Shown: piece after piece, positions 53,924 to 63,279 of the stretch
Position numbering within the stretch: position 1 is the first letter of the stretch
Layout: each line of letters starts with the position of its first letter
Source of the DNA: Pontibacter sp. G13
Lineage (GTDB): Bacteria > Bacteroidota > Bacteroidia > J057
Reading direction: 5' to 3'
NCBI RefSeq assembly: GCF_031851795.1
Contig: NZ_CP134696.1
Coordinates: forward strand, 4,608,501-4,672,500
DNA: 64,000 nt
Notes under the pieces: generated by a model
Told to the model about the DNA's origin: nothing
Seen by the model: the letters and a program-made list of their open reading frames with translations, nothing else
Databases searched by the model: none
Position numbers and translations under genes: made by a program

Positions 53924-54439
53924 ATGAAAAAGAATTTCTTGGTCGGCAAGTTTTGGGATCCCAACAAGGTGATGGATGCGTTGAAGCAACTGCAGGACAA
54001 TGCGGTGCATGTACATGACGTATACTCTCCTTTCCCGATCCACGGAATCGAGCCTTACTTGAATATCAAGCGTTCGCGCTTGACTATTGCAGCCTTCATT
54101 TATGGTTGCATGGGTTTCACCACTGCCCTGATGTTGATGGGATTGATCTACGGTCTGATCTGGCCGATGAACATTGGTGGTAAGCCGTCTTTGGCAGTAC
54201 CCGACGCAGTGCCGATTACCTTTGAGTTGACGGTATTGTTTGCTGCCCACGGTATGGTATTGACCTTCTTCATTGTGGGACAATACTGGCCTGGCAAAAA
54301 AGCCAAACTCTTCGATGAGCGCCAGACTGACGATGTATTCGTCGTGGCCATCGATAAGAACAAGATTGCCGACGAAGCTGTGGTCATCGAGGCCTTGACT
54401 TCCAACGGTGCATACGAAGTAACTGAGAAAGAACTTTAA
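53924..54439 (+). CDS. actD: ACIII subunit ActD (DUF3341)
   Basis: 171 residues. An N-terminal soluble ferredoxin-like part (DPNKVMDALKQLQDNAVHVHDVYSPFPIHGIE) is followed by two membrane helices (about 50-72 and 95-120), then a soluble tail. It is a structural membrane subunit without cofactors. The actE start lies 6 bp behind its stop, so translation is probably coupled. Confidence 0.92.
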   Translation: MKKNFLVGKFWDPNKVMDALKQLQDNAVHVHDVYSPFPIHGIEPYLNIKRSRLTIAAFIYGCMGFTTALMLMGLIYGLIWPMNIGGKPSLAVPDAVPITFELTVLFAAHGMVLTFFIVGQYWPGKKAKLFDERQTDDVFVVAIDKNKIADEAVVIEALTSNGAYEVTEKEL

Positions 54440-54445
54440 AGCGTC

Positions 54446-55099
54446 ATGAGCAGAATTGTAAACCATATTCAAGCTTGGGCATGCATGGCTGTGCTGGCGC
54501 TGGTCCTGACCGGTTGCTACACCGACAAATCCAAGCGGAACATTGAGTACGCTCCCAACATGTACAACTCGCTACCGTTGGAGCCATACTCTCAGACCAC
54601 TTATCCGGAAACCAACATTGGTGGCAACTTCTTTGCAATCAAACCCGGATTGGATGAGCCGAAATACTTCAAAAATGGGTTGTCCGCTCAAGCGGCTCCT
54701 GAAGGAACGGTTCCCCGTGGGGAGTCTTGGTACTACCAGGAAGACTACACCCCTTACGAATATGCCGTGGAAGATTACGATTTGGCAGGTGCAGAATTGA
54801 CCAGCCCGATCGAGTGCTCTGAGGAGACTTTCGCAGCAGGAAAAAACCTGTACGAGATCTACTGTATCATGTGCCACGGTTCCGACGGTGGTGGACAAGG
54901 ATCTTTGTTCAAAAATTCCGATGGAAACTATCCTCCAGTACCTTATTCCTACACCACTCGCTGGTCTCAAGGAATGACTGAAGGAAACGCATTCCACACG
55001 CTGACCCACGGTAAGGGAATTATGGGATCATATGCCTCTCAGTTGACTCCAATGGAGCGTTGGCAGGTGATCTGCTATATCAAAAAGTTCCAAGAGTAA
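54446..55099 (+). CDS. actE: ACIII subunit ActE, monoheme cytochrome c lipoprotein
   Basis: 217 residues; lipobox LTGC with Cys24, so lipid-anchored at the membrane surface. One heme site, CIMCH (140-144), and a distal methionine probably from GIMGSYASQ near residue 197. The N-terminal extension NMYNSLPLEPYSQ is typical of ActE. It gathers electrons from ActA for delivery to a soluble carrier or directly to the oxidase encoded next. Confidence 0.93.
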   Translation: MSRIVNHIQAWACMAVLALVLTGCYTDKSKRNIEYAPNMYNSLPLEPYSQTTYPETNIGGNFFAIKPGLDEPKYFKNGLSAQAAPEGTVPRGESWYYQEDYTPYEYAVEDYDLAGAELTSPIECSEETFAAGKNLYEIYCIMCHGSDGGGQGSLFKNSDGNYPPVPYSYTTRWSQGMTEGNAFHTLTHGKGIMGSYASQLTPMERWQVICYIKKFQE

Positions 55100-55135
55100 G
55101 CTTGGAGCAGGCATTAACCCAAAAGAATAGAGATT

Positions 55136-56524
55136 TTGGCAACGACACATTATACTACCGAGCAGTTAACGGAGCGCTTTGAATTTGCAGGCAAATTCAA
55201 AACCTTCATCTACGGTATGATCGGCGTCGGAATTGTCCTGTTGCTGGCTGGATTCTTCATGGATCACACCGGAGAGGGACACCACGACGACCACGCGACT
55301 ACTGAGCATGTTGAGGCAACGCACTCAGATGCCGGTCACGGAGCAGACTCACATGGTGATGAAGCTCACCACGAGGCAGGCGCACATGACGAAGGTCATG
55401 GGGGCCACCACAAGCAACCCACTACGTTGACGCGTTTGTTGGCCAACGTATTGACCAGTGCATTGTACTTCATGACCCTGACGATGGGAGCTACCTTCTT
55501 CCTATTCGTTCACCGGGTGGCAAATGCAGGATGGCAGACCGCAATCCGCCGGATTCCCGAAGCAATTATGCAGTGGATTCCAGTAGGGGTAGTCATCATG
55601 ATCCTGCTGTTCTTCGCCATGCCAGAATTGTATGAATGGGTATGGATGCCTGAAGGTGAGGATGAGATTATCGACTCCAAGCGCGGTTACTTGAACATGA
55701 CTTTGTTCATCATCCGTAACCTGTTGTTCTTCGCATTCTGGATCTGGGCAGCGTTCAAGTATCGCTCCATGTCCTACAGCATGGACGGCACAGACAAGGC
55801 TGGTGCAATCACCATCTTCAACAAGACCCTCAATCTTTCTGCAGCATTCGTAGTAGTCTTCGCATTGAGCATCTGCTTGTTCGCGTTTGACTGGATCATG
55901 TCTCTTGAGCCACACTGGTTCTCCACGATCTTCGGTATCTACGTATTCGCAGGATCTATGGTCTCAGGGATTACCTTCATGTACGCGATGGTGATCTTCC
56001 TACAGAAGCAAGGTTACTTGAAGTGGGTAAATGACGCCCACAAGCATGACTTGGGTAAATTCGTATTCGGATTCTCCATCTTCTGGGGATATATCTGGGT
56101 AGCCCAATACCTCCTGATCTGGTACTCCAACATTCCAGAGGAAGGCATCTACTATGTAAAGCGTTACAGAACAGGTGACCACGCCTACTTGGGGTATTCT
56201 ACGATGTTCTACTTCAACATCCTGATCAACTTTGTTACTCCATTCTTGATGTTGATGACGCGTAACGCCAAGCGTATCTCCGGATTCTTCTTGGTTGTAT
56301 GCTGCATCATCTTCTATGGACACTTCCACGACTTGTTCTTGATGGTTATGCCCGGTGCAATGGGACATAACCCAGGAATTGGATTTATGGAAATTGGAAC
56401 TTGGTTGGTCTTTGCTGGTGCGTTCTTGTTTGTGGTATTGACACAGTTGACCAAGGCCAACTTGGCATCAGTCAATCACCCATACATGGAAGAGAGTTTG
56501 GCTCACAGTACAGGAGAGGTTTAA
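55136..56524 (+). CDS. actF: ACIII subunit ActF, NrfD-like, with His-rich loop
   Basis: 462 residues from a TTG start at 55136 (ATTHYTTEQLTERFEF); no ATG is near. Ten membrane helices, paralogous to ActC; in studied complexes it carries a proton path rather than a quinol site. Between the first helix and the next lies a loop (44-92) with 14 histidines, alternating with Asp, Glu, Gly and Ala, facing the periplasm if the usual topology holds. Metal binding (Cu or Zn) is an inference. The rest, e.g. SLEPHWFSTIFGIYVFAG, is typical of ActF. Confidence 0.92.
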   Translation: MATTHYTTEQLTERFEFAGKFKTFIYGMIGVGIVLLLAGFFMDHTGEGHHDDHATTEHVEATHSDAGHGADSHGDEAHHEAGAHDEGHGGHHKQPTTLTRLLANVLTSALYFMTLTMGATFFLFVHRVANAGWQTAIRRIPEAIMQWIPVGVVIMILLFFAMPELYEWVWMPEGEDEIIDSKRGYLNMTLFIIRNLLFFAFWIWAAFKYRSMSYSMDGTDKAGAITIFNKTLNLSAAFVVVFALSICLFAFDWIMSLEPHWFSTIFGIYVFAGSMVSGITFMYAMVIFLQKQGYLKWVNDAHKHDLGKFVFGFSIFWGYIWVAQYLLIWYSNIPEEGIYYVKRYRTGDHAYLGYSTMFYFNILINFVTPFLMLMTRNAKRISGFFLVVCCIIFYGHFHDLFLMVMPGAMGHNPGIGFMEIGTWLVFAGAFLFVVLTQLTKANLASVNHPYMEESLAHSTGEV

Positions 56525-56538
56525 TCCACACTTACAAT

Positions 56539-56583
56539 TACAGGGGGGGAATCACACGCGTCACGTGGAATTCCCCACCTGTA
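56539..56583 (+). terminator. Attenuator-like hairpin between actF and coxB
   Basis: TACAGG then GGGGAAT pair with ATTCCCC then CCTGTA, with an inner CAC/GTG pair, followed by TGATTATTTTT. It has the form of a terminator at the border between the ACIII and oxidase halves of the operon, so it may set the ratio of the two complexes. Confidence 0.65.
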
Positions 56584-56625
56584 TGATTATTTTTGAGGAG
56601 TTTTCGACGTTGAGATTTCACCGAT

Positions 56626-57729
56626 ATGGATGGTTCTTCACTCATTAATTTAGCACAGGTCCTCCTGGTATTGATCTTGGTACTGGTCAGCGCGAACATG
56701 TATCTGATCTTCCGCCTGAAGGACATCGACCCATTTAAGCGATGGAATCCCCACAATATCAATGGGGGTGCTTTGATGGTGTTCTTTATTGTAGGATTGA
56801 TTGCAGCTACATGGTCAAGTATTGCATGGGCTGACAAATTTATCTTGGTCAATGATTCAGCTTCCGTTCACGGAGATGACCTTGACCAGATGTTTTGGAT
56901 TACGATGGCGATCGCTTTGTTCGTGACCATTGTGACCAATGCATTGTTGTTCTACTATTCTTGGAAGTACCGCTACAACCCAAAGCGGAAAGCATTGTAT
57001 TACCCACACAACAACACGTTGGAGTTGGCTTGGACCTTGGTTCCTGCTGTCGTTCTGACTTTGTTGATCTTCCGTGGGGTGATCGTATGGCACAGCATCA
57101 TGGATATGCCTGACAAGGCAGAGATCAATGAGATTCGTGCCAATGGAGGTAAGTTTGTAGAATTCGAAGTCAATGGGCGTCAGTTTGCATGGGATGTACG
57201 CTACCCTGGGATCGACTTGGAATACGGACAGACCAATGTTGCCTACATTGACGAAGGAGCTGGTAACGTTCTTGGATTCAACTTTGAAGACAAGAAAGGC
57301 CTAGATGACGTAATCACAGACGAAATCTGGTTGCCTGTTGACGTACCTGTAAAAATGACCATTCGCTCCCGTGATGTACTTCACAGTGCGACATTGGCTC
57401 ACTTCCGCGTGAAGATGGATGCCGTACCCGGTATGCCTACCTTCTTCTACTTCACGCCACAAGAAACTACAGCTGAGAGACGTGAGAAAACTGGCGATGA
57501 CAAATTCGATTACGAGATGTCTTGCCAGCAAATCTGTGGCGGTGGTCACTGGAATATGCGTCGCAAAGTTGTAGTGGTTGAATGGGATGAGTATCAGGAG
57601 TGGCTCGCCAAGCAGAAGCCGCTCTATGATGTATATAAAGAGTTGAATGGCCTAACCGATGCGGGTGTTGACGGAACGGCCGAATCAATAGCAACCGTTG
57701 ACCAGGAAGCTGAAATTGCTTCCAATTGA
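56626..57729 (+). CDS. coxB: Cytochrome c oxidase subunit II
   Basis: 367 residues. Four hydrophobic helices (about 8-26, 42-65, 90-112, 130-150), two more than the common form, as often in Bacteroidota. The cupredoxin domain has an intact CuA site: His in LHSATLAHF, then CQQICGGGHWNM (Cys300, Cys304, His308, Met311). It receives electrons from cytochrome c (probably ACIII directly). No cytochrome c domain is fused behind it. First gene of the oxidase half, 101 bp after actF. Confidence 0.96.
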   Translation: MDGSSLINLAQVLLVLILVLVSANMYLIFRLKDIDPFKRWNPHNINGGALMVFFIVGLIAATWSSIAWADKFILVNDSASVHGDDLDQMFWITMAIALFVTIVTNALLFYYSWKYRYNPKRKALYYPHNNTLELAWTLVPAVVLTLLIFRGVIVWHSIMDMPDKAEINEIRANGGKFVEFEVNGRQFAWDVRYPGIDLEYGQTNVAYIDEGAGNVLGFNFEDKKGLDDVITDEIWLPVDVPVKMTIRSRDVLHSATLAHFRVKMDAVPGMPTFFYFTPQETTAERREKTGDDKFDYEMSCQQICGGGHWNMRRKVVVVEWDEYQEWLAKQKPLYDVYKELNGLTDAGVDGTAESIATVDQEAEIASN

Positions 57730-57769
57730 TTCCGGTCCTTTTTGTTGAGATCCACAAAGAACGAAAGAT

Positions 57770-59647
57770 ATGTCAGAGGCAACACTAACTCATGCAGATC
57801 ACGGAGGACATGACCACGGTCATGATCACCACCATGATCACCATGGGAATTTTTGGACCCAATACGTATTTAGTACTGACCACAAGGTCATTGCCAAACA
57901 GTTTCTGATCACCGGGATCATCATGGCGATCTTCGGTATTGGACTGTCCCTGTTGTTCCGTCTTCAATTGGCTTTTCCAGATAGCAACTTTGCCATCTTG
58001 GAAACCCTGCTCGGTAAATGGGCACCTGACGGAAAGCTTGATCCGAACTTCTACCTAGCCTTGGTGACAATGCACGGTACCTTCATGGTATTCTTTGTAT
58101 TGACAGCAGGTTTGAGTGGTACGTTCTCTAACTTTTTGATTCCGCTCCAGATCGGTGCGCGTGATATGGCCTCTGGGTTCATGAACATGCTCTCCTACTG
58201 GTTCTTCGCAGGTTCTTCCGTACTCATGGTCATCTCCCTCTTTGTGGAGTCTGGCCCTGCTTCCGGTGGATGGACCATCTATCCTCCATTGAGTGCCTTG
58301 CCTACGGCTATGCCGGGCTCAGGTCTTGGTATGACACTCTGGTTGGTTGCAATGGTATTGTTTATCGCTTCCTCTTTGTTGGGCGGTATCAACTACATCA
58401 CCACTGTCCTGAACTTGCGTACTCAAGGGATGTCCTTCGATCGTCTTCCATTGACCATCTGGGCCTTCTTCTTGACTGCCATCATCGGTGTCCTTTCCTT
58501 CCCAGTATTGTTCGCAGCTGCTTTGTTGCTGGTATTTGACCGTTCCTTGGGAACGAGCTTCTACCTGTCTGACATCTTCATCGATGGTCAGCTCCAGCAC
58601 TTCGCAGGTGGTAGCCCCATCTTGTTCCAGCACTTGTTCTGGTTCTTGGGTCACCCAGAGGTATACATTGTCCTTCTGCCTGCATTGGGTATTTCTTCCG
58701 AGGTGATTTCTGTAAACTCTCGGAAACCGATCTTTGGTTACAAAGCGATGATCGCTTCTATGGTCGGTATTGCATTCCTGTCCTTCATCGTATGGGCACA
58801 CCACATGTTCGTATCTGGTATGAACCCATTCCTCGGAACGGTCTTCATGCTCTTTACCTTGGTGATTGCGGTACCTTCGGCGATTAAAGCATTTAACTAT
58901 ATCACGACCTTGTGGCGTGGTAACATCAAGTTTACCACGGCGATGCTGTTTGCGATTGGTCTGGTATCATTCTTTATCTCGGGAGGTATCACAGGTATCT
59001 TCTTGGGTAATGCCGCATTGGACATTCCATTGCATGATACCTACTTCGTAACTGCTCACTTCCACTTGGTAATGGGTTCTGCATCTGCATTCGGATTCTT
59101 CGCGGGTATCTATCACTGGTTCCCCAAGATGTTCGGACGCATGATGAACAAACGCCTTGGATACATTCACTTCTGGTTCACGTTCATCTCCCTGTATCTG
59201 GTATTCTTCCCGATGCACTTCATGGGAATGGGTGGGGTAGCGCGTCACTACTACAGTCAGTCTGCCTTTGCATTCATGTCTGGATTCCAGGATATCCAAG
59301 TGTTCATCACCATTGCGGCATTCATCGGTGCAGCTGGGCAGGTGATCTTCTTGTTCAACTTCTTTGGCAGCATCTTCTTCGGAAAGAAATCCGAATTGAA
59401 CCCATGGGAATCCAACACCTTGGAATGGACTACTCCAGTGAACCCCGGTCACGGAAACTGGCCTGGTGCTATTCCTAGTGTATATCGTTGGCCGTATGAC
59501 TACTCCAAGCCTGGTATCAAAGAGGACTTCTTGCCTCAGCACATTCCAGATGAGGAAGTAGAATACGAAGAAGGTCATCCTTCCACTGCGCCGGAGGTCA
59601 CACCGATCGAGCGCGAAGAGAAGGAACCGAAAACCGACGAAAACTAG
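57770..59647 (+). CDS. coxA: Cytochrome c oxidase subunit I (A1-type)
   Basis: 625 residues, 12 core helices. The N-terminus carries ten histidines in residues 8-25 (HADHGGHDHGHDHHHDHH). GHPEVY (His295 CuB ligand, Glu297 D-channel, Tyr299 crosslinked) marks an A1-type oxidase. His430 (heme a3) and His432 (heme a) stand in TAHFHLVMG. TTVLNLRTQGM, SFPVLFAAALLLVFDR and HDTYFV are standard. It reduces oxygen and pumps protons. Its stop lies 3 bp before ctaA. Confidence 0.97.
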   Translation: MSEATLTHADHGGHDHGHDHHHDHHGNFWTQYVFSTDHKVIAKQFLITGIIMAIFGIGLSLLFRLQLAFPDSNFAILETLLGKWAPDGKLDPNFYLALVTMHGTFMVFFVLTAGLSGTFSNFLIPLQIGARDMASGFMNMLSYWFFAGSSVLMVISLFVESGPASGGWTIYPPLSALPTAMPGSGLGMTLWLVAMVLFIASSLLGGINYITTVLNLRTQGMSFDRLPLTIWAFFLTAIIGVLSFPVLFAAALLLVFDRSLGTSFYLSDIFIDGQLQHFAGGSPILFQHLFWFLGHPEVYIVLLPALGISSEVISVNSRKPIFGYKAMIASMVGIAFLSFIVWAHHMFVSGMNPFLGTVFMLFTLVIAVPSAIKAFNYITTLWRGNIKFTTAMLFAIGLVSFFISGGITGIFLGNAALDIPLHDTYFVTAHFHLVMGSASAFGFFAGIYHWFPKMFGRMMNKRLGYIHFWFTFISLYLVFFPMHFMGMGGVARHYYSQSAFAFMSGFQDIQVFITIAAFIGAAGQVIFLFNFFGSIFFGKKSELNPWESNTLEWTTPVNPGHGNWPGAIPSVYRWPYDYSKPGIKEDFLPQHIPDEEVEYEEGHPSTAPEVTPIEREEKEPKTDEN

Positions 59648-59650
59648 TCA

Positions 59651-60646
59651 GTGGTAGATTCAACCAACAAAACGGCACGTATCGTGGGTCGGTTCCGCAC
59701 AGCCGCGGCCGTCACGGTGGGTGCCGTTATTTTTCTGGTACTGGTAGGATCAGTGGTACGAATGACGGGTTCCGGAATGGGATGCCCAGATTGGCCTACT
59801 TGTTTTGGTCAGATTATTCCGCCCACCGATATTTCCCAGTTGCCAGCTGATTACAAGACCCGTTTTGCTGTAAGTGGTAGAGAAATCGCAGATTTCGATC
59901 CTTTCAAGACTTGGGTGGAGTATGTCAATCGCTTGGTTGGAGTTGCCATTGGATTGTTGGGGATCGTAACGGTCGTCCTTTCCTTTTTTGCCAATAAACA
60001 CCAGCGAGGTGTTTTCGGATGGTCCTTGATAGGATTTGTCTTAATCCTCGTTTCGGCGGGAGTTGGCGCATATGTGGTGAAAACCCATTTGTCTGAAGGA
60101 TTGGTCACCATCCACATGCTCATAGCACTGTTGGTGGTTGCAGCTTTTATGATTGCCTTTTTGCTCGCGTGGAAAGGTCATGTCCCTCACTATTCCTCTG
60201 TGGATGGAAAAGGGAAACAGATCATGATTGGATTGGGTGTCCTTTCGGTCTGTATGATTCTTTCTCAAGTATTGATGGGAACGCAGGTACGGGAGCAAGT
60301 AGATATGCTTGCCAAAGTAACTGGGAGTGATTCCCGCAGCACTTGGATTAGCTCGCTGAATTCACCCTATCAGATTCACCAGTTGTTTCACTATGCCTTG
60401 GCGGTTGTCATGCTGGCTTGGGGATATGTGATGCGGGGAATCCTCCGCGAACAACGAGTGGTCTGGACGCTATTTGTGGGGCTGGTGGCCTTGTTGGTGA
60501 TGGAAGCTGCACTGGGAATCGGAATGCACCGTCTGGACATTCCTGCTTGGATGCAGCCACTACATTTGATGTTGGCAACGATGCTGTTTGCAGGAGCTTT
60601 TGGGTTAACCGGTTGGTTGACACTTATCCTCAAAGAGCGCAAGTAG
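59651..60646 (+). CDS. ctaA: Heme A synthase (Cox15/CtaA)
   Basis: Oxidises the methyl group of heme O to the formyl group of heme A. 331 residues, GTG start 3 bp after coxA. Eight membrane helices. VRMTGSGMGCPDWPTCFG (with the loop cysteines) and WVEYVNRLVG (the position of the usual histidine is Asn here, which is common in Bacteroidota) mark the first heme-binding half; QIHQLFHYALA and GIGMHRLDIPAWMQPLHLMLA carry the second-half histidines. Confidence 0.94.
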   Translation: MVDSTNKTARIVGRFRTAAAVTVGAVIFLVLVGSVVRMTGSGMGCPDWPTCFGQIIPPTDISQLPADYKTRFAVSGREIADFDPFKTWVEYVNRLVGVAIGLLGIVTVVLSFFANKHQRGVFGWSLIGFVLILVSAGVGAYVVKTHLSEGLVTIHMLIALLVVAAFMIAFLLAWKGHVPHYSSVDGKGKQIMIGLGVLSVCMILSQVLMGTQVREQVDMLAKVTGSDSRSTWISSLNSPYQIHQLFHYALAVVMLAWGYVMRGILREQRVVWTLFVGLVALLVMEAALGIGMHRLDIPAWMQPLHLMLATMLFAGAFGLTGWLTLILKERK

Positions 60647-60659
60647 ACCGAAGCGTCTT

Positions 60660-61571
60660 ATGAGCAAAACAAATCTACATACGAAGGAAATGGAGTCTAT
60701 GACTTCCCATTCCTCAGGAATAGGAGCCAAAATCGGTGCCTATGTGGAATTGCTGAAAACACGGCTTTCGCTCCTTGTAGCGATTTCAGCAGTGTTTGGG
60801 TATGCAATCGCCGCAGACGGTGCTGCTGCTTGGACCCAAATGTTATGGGTAGGACTTGGAGGGATGATGATTACAGGTGCATCTAATGTCCTGAATCAGA
60901 TCTCCGAGCGTGATCTAGACAAATTGATGAAGCGGACCCAAAACCGTCCGTTGCCTACTGGGCGCCTGACTGTACGCGAATCTCTCGTCTATGCTTTGGT
61001 ATTGGCGATTGCTGGTGTTACGATGTTGGGATACTTCTTCAATCTGCCGGCTGCATTGCTCGGGATTATTGGATTGCTGTCCTACGCATTTGTCTACACC
61101 CCGCTGAAGAAAATCTCGGGGATCTCTGTGTTCGTCGGAGCATTTCCCGGTGCATTGCCTCCCCTGATCGGGTGGGTAGCCTACACAGGCACACTGGGCT
61201 TGGAAGGCTTGTTGTTGTTTATGTTCCAATTCATGTGGCAGTTTCCCCATTTCTGGGCGATTGCCTGGATTGCGGATGAGGACTACAAAAGAGCAGGATT
61301 CAAGATGTTGCCTTCGGCTGGCGGAAAGAGTAAGTATACTGCAGGCCTGATTTTGGCCTATACCCTATGCCTCGCACCTATGGCCTTCTTCCCTTGGGAA
61401 GCAGACATGATTGGAGGTTGGGGAGTCTTGGGGCTTGTGTTGGCTGCTTTGGCTTTTGCCTGGCCGGCATTTCGCCTCTATCGAACCTTGGATGATCGCT
61501 ATGCACGCAAACTGATGTTCTCATCTTTCTGGTATCTTCCATTGATCCAAATCCTCTTCATGGTTGCCTAG
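60660..61571 (+). CDS. ctaB: Protoheme IX farnesyltransferase (heme O synthase)
   Basis: Adds a farnesyl chain to heme B to form heme O, the substrate of CtaA. 303 residues, UbiA-fold with about nine helices. The prenyl-diphosphate site NVLNQISERDLDKLMKRT (with the N/D pair and R) and NRPLPTGR are intact, as is the second Asp-rich region WIADEDYKRAGFKM. Starts 13 bp after ctaA. Both heme A genes in the oxidase operon suggest coordinated assembly. Confidence 0.96.
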   Translation: MSKTNLHTKEMESMTSHSSGIGAKIGAYVELLKTRLSLLVAISAVFGYAIAADGAAAWTQMLWVGLGGMMITGASNVLNQISERDLDKLMKRTQNRPLPTGRLTVRESLVYALVLAIAGVTMLGYFFNLPAALLGIIGLLSYAFVYTPLKKISGISVFVGAFPGALPPLIGWVAYTGTLGLEGLLLFMFQFMWQFPHFWAIAWIADEDYKRAGFKMLPSAGGKSKYTAGLILAYTLCLAPMAFFPWEADMIGGWGVLGLVLAALAFAWPAFRLYRTLDDRYARKLMFSSFWYLPLIQILFMVA

Positions 61572-61602
61572 TAACCGAGGAAGGATCTCAAACCAACAGA
61601 TC

Positions 61603-62202
61603 ATGAGTCAAGCAGAGCTGACAAGCAAACAAACATACTTCATCCATCCGCAGAAATTTGCGATGTGGTTGTTCATTCTGACCATCATCATGATTTTCGG
61701 TGGATTGACAAGTGCCTACATTGTTCAGCGAGGCATGGTGTCCATTGACAAGCAGATCATGTTCGATCTGCCGAGTATTCTCTGGCAAAACCTCGCAGTC
61801 ATCCTTCTCAGTAGTGTCTCGATGCAGTACGGAGTATGGGCGGCCAAAGAAGGACAAAAACAACGGGCAGCGATCGGTCTTTTGGTAACCTTCGCATTGG
61901 GAGTTTTCTTCCTGATCGGTCAGTTGGACGCTTGGTCCGCGATGACCAATAGTGGGTTGCCATTTGTGGACCAAGGACGACCAGACAACTCGGTATCCTT
62001 TTTCTATATTTTCATTGGTCTTCATGGCTTGCACATCGTCGCAGGACTGGTTGTGCTGTTGGTTGCGATGATCAAGACCGCCATGAACACATTTCGCCCG
62101 GGTCGGGGCGTGATCACCTATGAATTGACCGCTATTTTCTGGCATTTCCTGGGACTGCTTTGGGTATATCTCTTCTTTTTCTTGATGATGACCCAAAACT
62201 GA
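61603..62202 (+). CDS. Cytochrome oxidase subunit III, short form
   Basis: 199 residues from the ATG at 61603 (SQAELTSKQTYFIHPQKFAMW), preferred to a start overlapping ctaB. Five helices, as in short subunit III proteins, with the family stretches LTSAYIVQRG and FYIFIGLHGLHIVAGLVVL and the C-terminal IFWHFLGLLWVYLFFFL. Subunit III stabilises subunit I during turnover. A second, longer subunit III gene follows. This pair is usual in ACIII-linked oxidase operons. Confidence 0.9.
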   Translation: MSQAELTSKQTYFIHPQKFAMWLFILTIIMIFGGLTSAYIVQRGMVSIDKQIMFDLPSILWQNLAVILLSSVSMQYGVWAAKEGQKQRAAIGLLVTFALGVFFLIGQLDAWSAMTNSGLPFVDQGRPDNSVSFFYIFIGLHGLHIVAGLVVLLVAMIKTAMNTFRPGRGVITYELTAIFWHFLGLLWVYLFFFLMMTQN

Positions 62203-62238
62203 TCAGGACGTTAGGATTTCAACACAGCGGGACAATAG

Positions 62239-62268
62239 TTGATCTAGACTGGACTTTTTTTAATTTTG
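62239..62268 (+). promoter_or_regulatory. Internal promoter before coxC
   Basis: TTG (62239-62241), exact 19-bp spacer, TAATTTTG (62261-62268): a full match to TTG-N19-TAnnTTTG. The start would be near 62275, 28 bp before the coxC ATG. It would let the last genes be expressed apart from the rest of the operon. Confidence 0.7.
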
Positions 62269-62302
62269 CAAACATTACATTCATCCGTCAAACGCAAATT
62301 CA

Positions 62303-63253
62303 ATGGCAGACGTAGCAGTTGACAAGAAAGCGTTGATCGAAGGTGAGCGACCGATATTTAATGCCAGCTACGGGAAGTTGATGATGTGGTTCTTCCTGGT
62401 TTCAGATGCATTTACCTTTTCGGCACTCCTGATCACGTATGGTGCGCTTCGAATCAGATCCACCACGGAATTCGGTGCGCAGGCTTGGGCAAACCCCGAA
62501 GCGGTGTTTACTCACACGCCTTTTCTCTATGAGATCTTCCACATTGAAGCGCCCTTGGTCTTTGTTGGGATCATGACCTTCATCCTCATCCTCTCTTCCG
62601 TGACCATGGTATTGGCGGTTGAAGCTGGTCACCGGAAATCCAAAAACGAAGTAGCCAAGTGGGTACTCGCAACCATCATTGGTGGTGCAACCTTCTTGGG
62701 ATGCCAGGCTTACGAATGGTACCACTTCATCCACGGATTCGATCAAAAAGGAGTCGTTATTTCTGTCGAGTCTCCCGCATTGGCTCATTTGTCAGCAGGA
62801 GAACTGGAAGGCGCATATTATGAAGGCCATGGAGATCACGGCCACTCTCACGGTGAGCATACCAAGCAGGTGAAAGCCTTCGAAATGCTCAATACCGATG
62901 GTGAATTGATCGGTTATCGCTTGAGCAACGGGATTCCTATTCGCGAAACCAAAGCAGTTGCCACGATCACTGAGCTCGCTTCTCATGAAGAGAATCTCAC
63001 GCATGGTGGTGCAAACCTCCAAGCGAGTGAATATGGACACAAGTCATTCGCTGCCTTGTTCTTCTTCGTTACAGGTTTCCACGGTACCCACGTATTCTCT
63101 GGGGTGATCCTCTTGATCGTCCTCTACGTGAATGTCGTAAAAGGAACCTATGAGCGTCGTGGCCACTACGAGATGACCGAGAAAATCGGCCTCTACTGGC
63201 ACTTTGTAGACTTGGTTTGGGTATTCGTATTTACCCTCTTTTACCTCATCTAA
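62303..63253 (+). CDS. coxC: Cytochrome c oxidase subunit III, long form with His-rich insert
   Basis: 316 residues. N-terminal helices (FNASYGKLMMWFFLVSDAFTF), then EAPLVFVGIMTFILILSS and the glutamate helix GCQAYEWYHFIHGF. An insert of about 90 residues (about 145-235) follows, with EGHGDHGHSHGEHTK (five His in 176-186), and then the closing helices FFFVTGFHGTHVFSGVI and GLYWHFVDLVWVFVFTLFYL. The insert is absent from classical subunit III. It may form an extracytoplasmic lobe. Confidence 0.93.
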   Translation: MADVAVDKKALIEGERPIFNASYGKLMMWFFLVSDAFTFSALLITYGALRIRSTTEFGAQAWANPEAVFTHTPFLYEIFHIEAPLVFVGIMTFILILSSVTMVLAVEAGHRKSKNEVAKWVLATIIGGATFLGCQAYEWYHFIHGFDQKGVVISVESPALAHLSAGELEGAYYEGHGDHGHSHGEHTKQVKAFEMLNTDGELIGYRLSNGIPIRETKAVATITELASHEENLTHGGANLQASEYGHKSFAALFFFVTGFHGTHVFSGVILLIVLYVNVVKGTYERRGHYEMTEKIGLYWHFVDLVWVFVFTLFYLI

Positions 63254-63279
63254 TTCCGGACCCATAACGCATAGATACT

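Noticed and set aside
59651-60646. Asn in place of the usual His in the WVEYVNR segment of CtaA as a defect
   Set aside because: The same change is common in Bacteroidota heme A synthases and the rest of the protein is intact.
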